A stretch of 64,000 nt of DNA from Dermanyssus gallinae (taxonomy: Eukaryota > Arthropoda > Arachnida > Mesostigmata > Dermanyssidae). The stretch spans positions 218,691-282,690 of the forward strand of contig QVRM01002155.1 of NCBI GenBank assembly GCA_003439945.1, in the 5' to 3' direction. The position numbers were made by a program, and so were the translations under genes. Of this stretch, positions 1 through 10,432 are shown piece by piece. Within the stretch, counting starts at the first letter, position 1. Every line of letters begins with the position of its first letter. The notes below the pieces were generated by a model. That model had not been told where the DNA came from and ran no database searches. It saw nothing but the letters and a program-made list of their open reading frames with translations.

Positions 1-1600
1 GGGGAGACGCCCTGGGGGGCACTAGAAACGGGCGAAGGTACTCCCGAAAGAGTTCATGAAGGGCAGGGACAAAGTGTGTGTGTGTGTGTCTTTTTTGCAC
101 AACACGAACGCAACGACTATGACGGCAACAGCAGCGGCATTGCATGTAGAAAATGTGGCCACTGCTGCTGCTGCTGCTGACGGAGAGCCTTGCCGAGGCG
201 CAACGCCTCACAAGGGTGACGACGGCCTCTATTACTGGCAGCGCCACCACGACCACTTAGTTAACGATGCGAAGTAAAGAATAGTTGTGCATCTACCTGG
301 CCACGTGAGCACCGATGTGCTGATGCGCTGCTGCTACTGTGACTGTGAGGTGGGCGCATGAAAACGACAACAGACCCCCGCCTGTGGTGTTGAGTACCAA
401 ATAGCCGAAATTGCCGACAGGTCGCCGGCTTATTTGCGTGTATTAGGACCCCCCGAGCGCTCGCGGGAACCGGACCTTCGGCCCTCGGCATCATTTGGCC
501 GCAACAGGCGGGGTCCGCCGTATAAACCTGCACTATTCCGGCTTTTTACTACGACCCGATGTAAAAATCATTTCATGCACTCAGGCCAACAGTCGATAGG
601 GAGCTCGATAGGGACAAGAACGATGGTTCGGGCGAATGGGAAGTCTTGTGACCGACTGGCCAAAGTTAGACCGGACCAACTCAAAATATCTTTGACGGAA
701 AGTCGCATTACCACCGTCGCCTACGCACTCACTGAGCGGTTGGCCGGTCTGGGCATCAAAAAGCAAAGCTCCGAGCTGTGTAAAGTCAGCATGAGCTTTG
801 CTGTCCAGCCAGAAACTATAGATATAGATATATATATATATATACGTTACACGTATATCGAAAACGCTGATTATGCTGCCTGAATTCACCGCATCTTGAC
901 GTCATACACGTATACGGGACCTCGTGTGGCACAGGTTACGTAAAACTCTCTTTCAACAGACAGGCAAACACGAGTGGTTTTGTACAAGGAGTTTTATTAA
1001 CATGGTGGTACATGAAAGCGTCAATTTCGGTGAGTTGCAGTAGAATCAGACACTGTAAAGACACCAAGCTACTGCGCTAGGTTTTCACCGACTTTAAGAG
1101 CAACAGCACAGAGATGTTGGAATATCGTTTGATTTTCAAAACATCTTCTGGTTAATAATAACATAATAGTTGCCGTGCTTTCTCATGACCACGCATCCTA
1201 ACCCAAACCGAACTAAATGGTTAGGGCTTCACTGTGACTGTATCAAACTAAGTGTATTTTGCAGCAAGCGCTCAGATCAACACTATGAGGCTCTTCCAAA
1301 AGTCCTGGGCATTACTTGTGAGCAAGCTTACAACGAATGAGTGCATTGCAGTCACATGTCAACTGGCTCTAATACCACGTTAAGTTTGTGATATCACTAT
1401 TAAGCTATCTTCGTTAGGTTAAATGCATTAAAATTGAAATGGCAATACTACCTCCGGTACGCATCGTTTGCTACCTGTTCATCAATGTACTTAGCTTATT
1501 TTGTCAGTGTATATATTAAACCTTATATACTGTTAGGCCGTGTGCCCGTAAAGCTGAGTACGTTTGTAGGTTTTTATCTTAGCTAAACTAAGAGATATAC
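1..1600. other. No gene recognised
   Basis: Unique sequence with a CTG/TG tract near 80-180 and a short (TA)n at 829-844. A 149-codon frame (434-883) has no motif I know and ends in the TA repeat. Confidence 0.5.
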
Positions 1601-1616
1601 AGTTGAACCAGTCGAG

Positions 1617-1691
1617 CCTGGTGGCATGGTGCATTCGTCTGCGCCATGCGACTAGAGGAGACACATAGATGCGCGGGTTCGAGCCCCACCG
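1617..1691 (+). mobile_element. tRNA-like SINE head or degenerate tRNA
   Basis: TGGTGGCATGGTGCATTCG gives an A-box-like block and GCGGGTTCGAGCCCCACC gives an almost perfect B box about 45 bp later; the 3' CCACC could pair with the 5' GGTGG. The spacing implies a long variable arm or a degenerate tRNA. No clear acceptor stem or anticodon loop was recognised, so a SINE promoter head is more likely than a functional tRNA. Confidence 0.45.
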
Positions 1692-1699
1692 TTGCATAT

Positions 1700-3760
1700 T
1701 TGTATCTATGGGGGGTCGTCTATGAAGCAATGCGAAAAAGCAGTCACATGGACGTTAAATCTTCACTGAAAGTCAGCCCCGAAAGTATTTAGAGTTAAAC
1801 CAAAAATACTAAAATCGTGATTGCGCAGCAGATGATACAGCTTAACAAAGGCCGCTCGAATTTAAAAGGTAAATGTCGAAGGTAGACGTGATTGTAACTA
1901 CTCCCAGTGGATATCGAAGTACAGATATTGCGCAGTCTTCTATGACTGACGTGTCTGTTATTAGAATGACGAAAGAGAGCGGAAATTAGAAAACCGTCGA
2001 GTCTCCTCCAGGGGCAAAGCCGAGACTTGTTCTTCTCAACCCAAATGCGGCGCCGGATTGCGGGCAATTTATACCTTCAAGGGGGGCCATATATCTCGTT
2101 TGCGACAGGAAACTTGACCAATGTTATTGTTAGAAACGACAAATTATATTGAGAAGTTAGGCCCAACCACTACAGCCTTTAGAAGAAAAAACATCTAGGA
2201 GTCAGGTTTATAGGCCCAGACGTAAACGTTAATCATAGACCCCGAAGACTTTCTTCTTATTGAACATCCCTTCAGGGGTTTTTGTAAGCTGCGGTATAGG
2301 TGACAATGAAGTGAACGGTGTATGCTGGAATTCAGAATTGTGCCAAACTGACTGCCCGCTTAGGTTCGCACAGCAGCTTGTTCCCGTTCAAGGTTGTATT
2401 GACCGTAATTAAAGTTTGCTATATACTATGTGTACTCACAAAACCTAGTTAAAACAATTGGTCTTTCATACGTGGCTCAACATCATTCCGCCCTCCCCGT
2501 CAGTAGCTTAATATACCTGGAACTCGGTTTAGCACGCCTAACAGGGCTGGGTACAATACCACAAGTGGGGTAACATTGTGTTAGATGTTAAATAAATAAT
2601 GACACTCGTGTTAGTAGTTAGTGGTTAGAGCTAGCTAATGCTGAAATACTTCCATGAAGACACTAAGTGAGCTTAATTTAATTTAACTGTGAGAGTCAAC
2701 ATGCGGATGCAAAGCCAGAAGGAAACCACCTATGATTCAGCATTTAATGAAAATTAGCAAAACCATGGATACCGCAAACAATTTGTGGAACCGCGTATAT
2801 TGGTAAAAAAAAAGGTCTCGCGATGGCCAGAATGAATGACGAGCATGCAGAAACACGAGTCTGTGTAGTCAACAGCAACGACAGCGGAAGTTCGCTTGGA
2901 AACTAATCTCAGCACAGCGCATACAGAGATTCCGCCAGCCCTCACAATAGAAGAAACACCTTGAAACGGGGACCCTCTCCCCTTCTCTCCTCTCCCCCCT
3001 CTCCTCTCTGAACCTCTCCTCTGCGATCTGAATCTCTCCTCCCCTCTCTGAATCTCTCCTCTCCTCTCCCGACCCATGTGACCCCATAAGGTAGATAAGG
3101 TAAGGAACCGGAAATGGCAGTGTGATTGTTTTGGAATGCGCATCTCTATTGGAAGGGCAGGAATTTTCTGCTTGGCGGCTTATGTGAGAAACACTTGTGA
3201 AAAAATAACGCTTTAGTGTCAGATCTGAAAACACCCAGACATTTTACTTAAACCCTTAAGCGATAATGTCGAAAACATTGTATGTCACCGAAGCGTTTAA
3301 ATCCATACCTTTACTTATACATATATTAGTGATAACAAAGAAAAGGCAGTTACGCACGTTGTTTTTTCTTCGTGGATGGTTCGATCCTGCGACGCGCCTG
3401 GTGACTATAAATGTAAGCAGTGCCATTGGTTCTAGCCTGCCGGCATCCGGGCCCGAAAACAGAGCCAGCTGCCCTTCTTTCTGTTGCGGTCAACTCTGTG
3501 CTTACCACTACTGGTCCGGGTAGTCCAGTTGGCGAAGTCAGAAAATCGAATTTCGTTGGCATCATCAGGAGCAGAACAGCAGCAGTAGCTAAAACAATAA
3601 TATAATAATAATAACAATGACATCAACAATAATAATTGCAGTCACAAAAACAGGGCACAACGTGGTGTCCGTTAAGCCTCGCTCCCATCTCCTTCTGCCC
3701 ATCCAGCCTTATATGTATAGATATATTTCTATCTATCGGGCTGCATGTTTGAGGGAGACG
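1700..3760. other. No gene recognised
   Basis: Mostly unique A/T-rich sequence plus the polypyrimidine minisatellite and a short ATA/ACA tract near 3596-3640. Confidence 0.5.
2972..3070. repeat. Polypyrimidine minisatellite, ~100 bp
   Basis: CTCTCCT-type units with three copies of TGAATCTCTCCTC/TGAACCTCTCCTC. Homopyrimidine runs of this kind can form triplex DNA. Confidence 0.85.
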
Positions 3761-3762
3761 CG

Positions 3763-3802
3763 GTATATATGTATATATATAATATATATATATATGTATA
3801 TA

Positions 3803-3846
<44 letters not shown>

Positions 3847-3905
3847 TATATATATATATATACTATATCTATACTCTATATATTATTGGATATATATATA
3901 TATAT
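3763..3905. repeat. Compound (TA)n array, ~140 bp
   Basis: TA repeats interrupted by GTA and TATTATA steps, ending at the 35-bp repeat left of the Tc1 element. Confidence 0.95.
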
Positions 3906-3940
3906 ACATGTGGCTGTAATCATGGGCCACCTCATATATA
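3906..3940 (+). repeat. 35-bp direct repeat flanking the Tc1 element (left copy)
   Basis: ACATGTGGCTGTAATCATGG followed by GCCACCTCATATATA, identical to 5626-5660 on the other side of the transposon. Confidence 0.9.
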
Positions 3941-4142
3941 AAGTGTGTTGCAAAAAAATTAGCAACTCATGTTTTTTTGTGATAATTTCGGCTTGGTTTA
4001 TTTGAATGGCTTTAAAATTTTAAGCGCATGATGTACATGACGAAACATGAGTATAGTGTTGATTTCATTGCAATCTCAACATCGGTTCATACAAAAAATA
4101 AAAAAGTGTGAAAAAACAGTGTTGCAAAATATTAGCAACAAT
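3941..4142 (+). repeat. Left terminal inverted repeat of the Tc1 element
   Basis: About 200 bp that match the reverse complement of the right end with few differences. The outer and inner edges carry related TTGCAA...TTAGCAAC motifs, the presumed transposase sites. Confidence 0.9.
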
Positions 4143-4207
4143 AGCGCCTTACAGCGTATTCGATTCTTAGCAGGGCTGTATGACTCATTTGAAACTACAT
4201 ATTTATT

Positions 4208-4310
4208 CTAGAAACGGGTTTTTCGTCCCTTCTTCTGAATCAAATCGTAAACTCGGTCTTTCATGGAGTTAATAAGCTGTTGTAAGTACGAAAGTGGGAA
4301 TATTAGTTCA
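4208..4310 (-). pseudogene. Frameshifted C-terminal tail of the Tc1 transposase
   Basis: Read one base out of frame from the main transposase frame, this stretch encodes ELIFPLSYLQQLINSMKDRV and then YDLIQKKGRKTRF before a stop. Tc1/Tc3 transposases normally end this way after the A-W-x-x-I-P motif, so the coding continuity is broken here by an indel of one or two bases. Confidence 0.75.
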
Positions 4311-5198
4311 TGCTTGCTGGACAGCTTCTTTGAGGTCCGACAAATGATTATATTGTCGACCATTTGCGTAAATCTGCTTTACCAAATGTCCCCAAAGATT
4401 TTCAATAGGATTTAGGTCTGGACTTAATGCCGGCCAGTCAAAAAGTGGCACTCCTTGTTCTTGAAAAAATGCTATAGTGCTAGCCGAGGTATGAAACGTG
4501 GCGTTGTCTTGTTGAAAAACTGCGTCAGGTACCCCAAATCTTCTGAAGTGGGCTTCTAACTGGGAACCGACAATGCGCTGGTACATGTCAGAATTGTTTC
4601 GGCCCACAATCTCGACTAGATCAGACTTCCCATTATATCCAAACGCGCCCCAATATTTCACAGAGCCACTACCGGCCACACGTTTCGAGAACCATTTAGG
4701 TTCCTTCCGTAAGTCGTGCCAATAGTACTGACAGCCGTCAGGGCCATCGAGATTAAATTTCCTTTCATCCGAGAAGACGATGTTTTTCCACTCGTTATCC
4801 CAAGTTTGGTATCTATGCGAAAATTCACGCCGTGCGACAATGTGCTTCGGTTGCAGTCGCGGCATAAGCTTCCTTTTCGCGTATCGCACGTTTTTGTCAG
4901 AACTTAACACTCGGTACACTGTGGATCGGTGCACTGGCACTCCCAAAGTAGTCTTGATCCTGGAAGAAGACATTTGGTCATGAGTAGCCAACTGTATGAT
5001 CCGATCTCGAATAGTCAAAACTGGCTTACGCCCACTGTTAGATCTGCACCTTTGGTTCACTCCAGGGTGTAAGAACCTGCTGATGGTGCTCTTATGCCGT
5101 CCTAATCTGGTTGCTATAGCAGTTACTGTATTTCCGAGCTCAGCATATGCCTCAATTCTTGTCTTTTCGTTATCCGAAAGATCCTTTGTACGACCCAT
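4308..5198 (-). CDS. Tc1/Tc3-like DD34E transposase, C-terminus frameshifted
   Basis: A 296-codon frame starts MGRTKDLSDNEKTRIEAYAE. Residues about 5-110 hold two helix-turn-helix segments that would bind the terminal repeats; residues about 137-270 hold the DDE catalytic core. The triad is visible: D144 in VFSDERKFN, D231 in VFQQDNATFHTS and E266 in LSPDLNPIENLWG, with exactly 34 residues between the last two. The frame stops after AVQQA, but the adjacent frame continues with PLSYLQQLINSM...LIQKKG to a stop at 4208, the usual C-terminal tail. A small indel therefore truncates about 30 residues. The catalytic core is intact; whether the protein works is unknown. Confidence 0.93.
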   Translation of the reverse strand: MGRTKDLSDNEKTRIEAYAELGNTVTAIATRLGRHKSTISRFLHPGVNQRCRSNSGRKPVLTIRDRIIQLATHDQMSSSRIKTTLGVPVHRSTVYRVLSSDKNVRYAKRKLMPRLQPKHIVARREFSHRYQTWDNEWKNIVFSDERKFNLDGPDGCQYYWHDLRKEPKWFSKRVAGSGSVKYWGAFGYNGKSDLVEIVGRNNSDMYQRIVGSQLEAHFRRFGVPDAVFQQDNATFHTSASTIAFFQEQGVPLFDWPALSPDLNPIENLWGHLVKQIYANGRQYNHLSDLKEAVQQA

Positions 5199-5375
5199 GG
5201 TTTAAACATAAGATTCGTCGTTAGTTCGGAACAACGACTAAACTGTAGAATATTTTGCAGCTATATAACGATTGATTTAGCTAGACAATATTCCTGACAT
5301 TTGATCCCTGGGATCGAATATCAGCTGTAGTATCGACTATCCTTTACAAACAAGAGCTGTGTTGTTAGCATGTTA

Positions 5376-5590
5376 TTGTTGCTAATATTTTGCAAAACAA
5401 ACTTTTTTTTTGCAACACTGTTTTTTCACACTTTTTTATTTTTTGTATGAACCGATTTTGAGATTGCAATGAAATCAACACTATACTCATGTTTCGTCAT
5501 GTACATCATGCGCTTAAAATTTCAAGCCATTCAAATAAACCAAGCCAAAATTATCGCAAAAAAACATGAGTTGCTAATTTTTTGCAACAC

Positions 5591-5594
<4 letters not shown>
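5376..5594 (-). repeat. Right terminal inverted repeat of the Tc1 element
   Basis: Pairs with 3941-4142. Differs mainly by an extra AAACAAAC plus T-run block between the inner motif and the shared body. Confidence 0.9.

Positions 5595-5625
<31 letters not shown>
5595..5625. repeat. (TA)n, 31 bp
   Basis: Abuts the right end of the Tc1 element. Confidence 0.95.
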
Positions 5626-5629
<4 letters not shown>

Positions 5630-5650
5630 GTGGCTGTAATCATGGGCCAC

Positions 5651-5660
<10 letters not shown>
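5626..5660 (+). repeat. 35-bp direct repeat flanking the Tc1 element (right copy)
   Basis: Identical to 3906-3940 and separated from the transposon end by a 31-bp (TA)n array. It is far longer than a TA target duplication. Confidence 0.9.

Positions 5661-5710
<50 letters not shown>
5654..5710. repeat. (TA)n followed by a T run
   Basis: About 38 bp of TA and then 17-18 T, right after the second 35-bp repeat. Confidence 0.95.
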
Positions 5711-5711
<1 letters not shown>

Positions 5712-5931
5712 TGGGAGCGTTTTCTCCGGACGGCAAATTCATTAGGTTCAATAATTCTTCATTGAGCTTGAAATTTCCATTATTACATACATTCAAACAA
5801 TTATAACTATTCCGGTGATCTTGCAGAGAAGGCTATCGCCCGTGTCTGCCCGCTCTTGTGAGTGTGTCAACATCCCTCATCTTACATAACGGTGTTTAGT
5901 AGAATTTTTTATTTATGATTTAAATGTGCTG

Positions 5932-5970
<39 letters not shown>

Positions 5971-6799
5971 AGATAATTTGATTGAAGTAGAAGATGCTGC
6001 GTACAGAACCATTCGAAAGCTTTATTTCGAAATGGGAAAATAAACTTGTTCAAGTCCAACGAGAGGTTAGAGACCTGCATATTTCGTCACGATTATGATA
6101 ATAATATAATCGCCACGCTTATACCAATACATATTTCATGGCTATCAGCACCTGGTCTGTTAGCATACGATCTTCCGCGACGAGTACACGGAGTGCGTTT
6201 GTCGACTGTGCTCCCAGGCGTGTACGAAGTATCTTGAATCTGCCTGCCTGGCCCAGCAAAGAGATCACTGCACTGCCTCTTGCGAATAGCATGCCGAGAA
6301 CAGCTGACAACGGTAAGAGTGTCAATGCTATATATATACTTAATATGTTGAAATAAATGTGATGATGTAAACTCGTTTTTTTATTAGGTTTTCTCTCAGC
6401 TGGCCCCATAGGCGTTGAATATTACCGCTTAAATGATTTATTGCCCTACTATTAGGCATTTACAACGAAGACATCGAAACTGGTGTTTATGTATAATTAT
6501 TTTGTTTTGTAATAACATAAAGAGTGCCTAACTGATACTCTCTGATAAAAAAGTAAGTAAAGAATTAACACATTTCTTAATATTGAGTAAGAAATTACCA
6601 CTTTGTGTGACCGTCGATGTATAATTGCTTTAGAAATCACATGCAGGGGAGACTTTGAGTAGACTTCCTCACGTAAACATGAATGATCCGCACAGGTGGA
6701 GCGCCCGGAGCGTATATATATACAATGATCAAGCACGACTATTTATGTATATACTATTAACCTTTTTGTGATAGAATATATATTTACACAAATCGTTAT
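5711..6799. other. No gene recognised
   Basis: A/T-rich unique sequence; nothing conserved was seen on either strand. Confidence 0.5.
5935..5965. repeat. (TA)n, 31 bp
   Basis: Uninterrupted dinucleotide array. Confidence 0.95.
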
Positions 6800-7012
6800 T
6801 TAGATTTCGACGTTATTGCTACCAATTTCTAGTCTAGACAGAAGTCTCATTGTTTTAAGTCCACTAAAACACCGTTTCGTGGTAGAGGAACCATTGTCTG
6901 AGAGGTGCTTTAGAGTTCTTCCTGGTAAGCGCAGTAAAACTTTTGATAGACATTCTATAGTAAACCAATAGCTCGTCACTGCACCGCCTTTTTGCCGTTC
7001 AACCATCACCAC
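6800..7012 (-). pseudogene. Mariner-like transposase relic, same family as 45790-46600
   Basis: Nucleotide and peptide similarity to the relic at 45.8-46.05 kb is visible. Both contain AGAACTCTAAAGC followed by a decayed DDE-core segment around a LYHE/LYDD motif, and both have a preceding K-x-x-L-R-L-P-type segment. Several stops interrupt the aligned frame (for example after LYHETVF), so it cannot encode transposase. The boundaries are approximate; sequence up to about 7214 may belong to it but I could not align it confidently. Confidence 0.55.
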
Positions 7013-7236
7013 AATTTCGTTCCTTCAGAAGAAGACGGCATATGCTATGAATAAGAGTTACCGTCAGTTTGGCAACCTCCACACGAGCCAGATTTTTGCT
7101 GTCCGTCGCTGTATTTGAACTAATGTACTTAATACTTGTTGGAAATTGTACGAAATTACAGCGCGAGGCCTGATGTTTAAGTACGGCTCTTATGACACGG
7201 AAATGTTTGTGCAAACTTTATTGCCACACCATTGTC

Positions 7237-7295
7237 TTTTTTTTTTGTTCTGGGAGGTTTTGGGAATGGATGATGCACATGCGCCACTAGCAGCC
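7237..7295 (+). repeat. Interspersed repeat B, copy 1
   Basis: TTTTTTTGTTCTGGGAGGTT, then TTGGGAATGGATGATGCACA, then TGCGCCACTAGCAGCC. Clearly related to 53233-53288. Element type not recognised. Confidence 0.6.
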
Positions 7296-7827
7296 TGCGT
7301 GACTAGTGTGAGACTCGCAAACCCATTAAACCCGGATTCCTCCCCACCTCCCCAGGCTCGGTATTACTTTGGCATTACATCGAAGGCCACACCATTGTCT
7401 GTGGAAGAGTTGACGCCAATATTCCATGAATACAAAGATGACGCTATCCGCTAGTGAATTCGATTCTGAACTTTCTATTACGCGTGATTCTTTTAAACTT
7501 TCCTAGGTACTACGTATAAGGTAATCATCATCAGCTCCGTCTCTATATAAATCCATTTGTGTGCTAAGACAATAAATCGGTGAGTTAGGCTATCCCTCCA
7601 CTCCGGAAATGCCGCCTCTTCCTCTTCTAAGGTCCCTTACAGAAAACAACTTAATACAGCTTCGCGCTGTTTAAACGAGACATGATGAAGCCGAGAAAAG
7701 CCCACACACACATACAAAGAGATTAAAATAAACGGTCGAACTGGTGGATGCCGCCAACGCTGAAAAGTTGGTGTTGTAGCACAGATCCAGTATTTTATTG
7801 GCACCCCGGTGCCTGCCTTTGATGTTT

Positions 7828-7893
7828 TCATTGTCATTGTCGTCGTCGTCGTTGTTGTTGTTGTTGTTGTTGTCTTCGTCGTCGTCGTTAGCT
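7828..7893. repeat. GTC/GTT trinucleotide array
   Basis: Imperfect GTCGTC and GTTGTT units. Confidence 0.9.
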
Positions 7894-8059
7894 GAAGCTT
7901 CAAAATTGGCACACTCATTCGAGCGGGTTCCGGCAACGGTCTTACCTCATCGCGTAAGCAGACAATTTAAAAGGGTTCAAGTTTGGCCTGTGGAGTGTGA
8001 CTCCTCCCTGAGCGCCCGTTGCTGGGTACCCCAGTAGGAGGCCTAGTCTAAGTTGACGG

Positions 8060-8065
<6 letters not shown>

Positions 8066-8092
<27 letters not shown>
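8066..8092. repeat. (TA)n, 27 bp
   Basis: Preceded by GTGTAC and followed by a GTATGTGTATG stretch. Confidence 0.95.
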
Positions 8093-9604
8093 TGGGTATG
8101 TGTATGAGCACGTGTGTGCATGAACATCTATCTGAGAACGTGTACGACGTATCTGTGTGGATGGACTCTTTGCTAATAATTAAGATCATATTGTTGCCTG
8201 CCCAAAGCTGATTTCACTCGAGTCGCTTCACTGCCCTACCTCCACCGGACCGCCAGTACTGCTTCGACTCTGCAGCAGCAGCAGCGGCGTCGGTGTCCTG
8301 ACTGAAATTTGCTGACTCACCGATCCCAGCGCTGCTCTCTGGCCTCATCCCTTTTCGCCTATGCAAGTCAGGGGGTCGGTCCGTCTGCGTGACGGTCTCT
8401 CTGTCGGTTGGGTCGTTGGTCAGGATGTCTGCTGCTGCTGCCGGCTCATCTCTGTGCTCCCGGTTCGGCCCGATCCCGATCCCGATGGCCATTGGCGGCA
8501 AAGCTCCACGGTGGTCTATGTGCTCCCGCTTCTTTGCCTGGCCCCGTCCTTCTCTTCGTGCTCCGCGCCGTTTCTCGCTGCGATCTTCGGCGATTTTGCG
8601 GCGGGCCTGAAGGAGAATGGCCAGTTGTTAGCAAGCGCCCATCCTCGCTGGCTCGTGGTGGTGGAGGTGGCGGTGGTGGTGGTCTGCTGATGCCTGTTTC
8701 TGCTGTTCCTGCTGATGCTGCTGGCCACCCCAGAGTCTCGATCCGCCGCACCCCCTCTTCCCGCCGCACCCCATCTTTCCGCCTTCGCCCCAATTCCCGC
8801 CCGTTATGAGTCGAAGCTTTGCGAGCCAAGCAAGCAAGCCAGCCCTAAGAAGTCGTCGGCAATGATGACGGCGCCGGCGACAACGACGACAACGACGACG
8901 ACGACGATGATGATGACGAAGAAGATAAAGACCGACCCACAGCGTCCGTCCGACCGACCGAAATTCGCCGCTTCCCCCCCAAAGACGACGAAGGTCCACA
9001 ACTCCACCTCCACCTCTACTACTTGGCAGTGGTCTAGCGCGTGCGTTCCACGCAAAGACATGCCAAGTGTAGGAATCTTCATTTGAAACCCATCGGAACT
9101 GCCATAGGCACCACTATTATCATCATGATCATCATCATCATCATCATCGGCACTATCACCTTCTCTCCATCACCATCATCAGCAACAGCATCAACAGCAG
9201 CGGCACACGCCGCAGCAGCAGCAAAATCTTCTCTTTGTCATAATTTCTACGAGCTGGTGCGCACTCTCGCGGCTGCAGGCGGACTCTGCGCGAAAACGAC
9301 ACGGGACGGCTACGAGATAAGCCCGGCTCGCCGCTAACGCCGACAACACAGGCGACAACAACAGCGACAACGCCAGCAAAAAAACTATCTCCACCACTGC
9401 GCCTCTTCTACTCAAACAGGATGAGAGTGACCAAATTTTAAAGAGCGAAGCAATGAGCTATCGCGAAACCCACCGGCTACCTACCCACCATGTCGCTCCT
9501 GCTCTGTCCTCCGACCGCAGCTACTCTCCTGCAACAGTGCGCGAAATTTGAAGCCCAAGTTTGATTCGGCTTAGCTTAAAGATCTGAGGCCATGAAGGAA
9601 ATGA

Positions 9605-9797
9605 TAACAACAACAACAGCAACAACAGCGACAACAGCAGCAACAGCAACAACAGCGACACCATCAACAACAGCAACAACAGTAACAACAGCGACAAGAG
9701 CAACAACAGCAACAACAGCAACAACATCAACAACAGCAACAACAGCAACAGCAACAACAGCAACAACTGCAACAACAGCAACAACAACAAAAACAAC
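9605..9797. repeat. CAA/CAG/GCA array, ~190 bp
   Basis: Imperfect trinucleotide tract; open in several frames only because the units lack stops. Confidence 0.95.
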
Positions 9798-9799
9798 AC

Positions 9800-10387
9800 A
9801 AGGTTTTTATGGTAAGACGTGAGCTAAAATATAAACGAGACTCATTAAAGTTAAATTGTAGCCAAGCATACGCTACAGAGTAAAAGGATTGTGGTGTTCT
9901 CGATTGTAAAATTTAGCAAAATGTGCTTTATTGTGCGTGTGAGTAATTGAAGTGGCTACCTGGCGATGATCGAGGGAAGCTGAGAGCTGAAATGAAAGGG
10001 TGCCGGTAAAAGGGAAGACGACGGGCCTTTTTAACCCTTCATTTCAAGGTTCAACTTTATAAATGAAGGCTAGGTGACCTAGTACGATTCTCCCCTTTCT
10101 CCCAGGAAGTGTACCTAACGAAGTCGGGAAGTGCAAAATCGTGTTTTTTAAGGAAAACGCAACAGCTTTGACTAACGTTTTTGGCTCTCGGCTAATTGGA
10201 CAGATCTGTTCAACTAGTTTTAATGTACAAATTAGCTAACAATTAGGCTCTTTTTGACAAAGGTACACGCTATTTTTCTACTTGTGCTAGTTGAGTTTTT
10301 CTTGAATATCACTTATCTTCATTTTAAATCCACCTGGCAATCGGGTCTCAAAAGCGACAACTTCCTACATTTCCCTAATAAATACGT

Positions 10388-10432
<45 letters not shown>

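Larger units (their letters stand above)
3941..5594 (-). mobile_element. Tc1-type DNA transposon with long IR/DR terminal repeats
   Basis: The element begins AAGTGTGTTGC and ends with the reverse complement, flanked on both sides by TA, the Tc1/mariner target duplication. Terminal inverted repeats span about 3941-4142 and 5376-5594. Inside each, the outer motif GTGTTGCAAAAA...TTAGCAAC recurs at the inner edge (4117-4141 and 5377-5399), the IR/DR layout known from some Tc1 elements. The transposase gene lies between on the minus strand. The right repeat has a short extra A/T-rich insertion near its inner end. The insertion sits inside a (TA)n array. Confidence 0.93.
7300..9600. other. GC-richer, trinucleotide-rich DNA without a supported gene
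   Basis: From about 8.2 to 9.5 kb GC content rises, with CAG, GGT, ACG and ATC tracts. All six frames stay open over parts of it, which is expected from such composition. Could hold untranslated exons or a promoter of an undetected gene. Confidence 0.45.

Noticed and set aside
3370..3560. GGTTCGATCC and TAGTCCAGTTGGC considered as tRNA boxes
   Set aside because: The B-like box precedes the A-like box by over 100 bp, so they cannot form one tRNA promoter.
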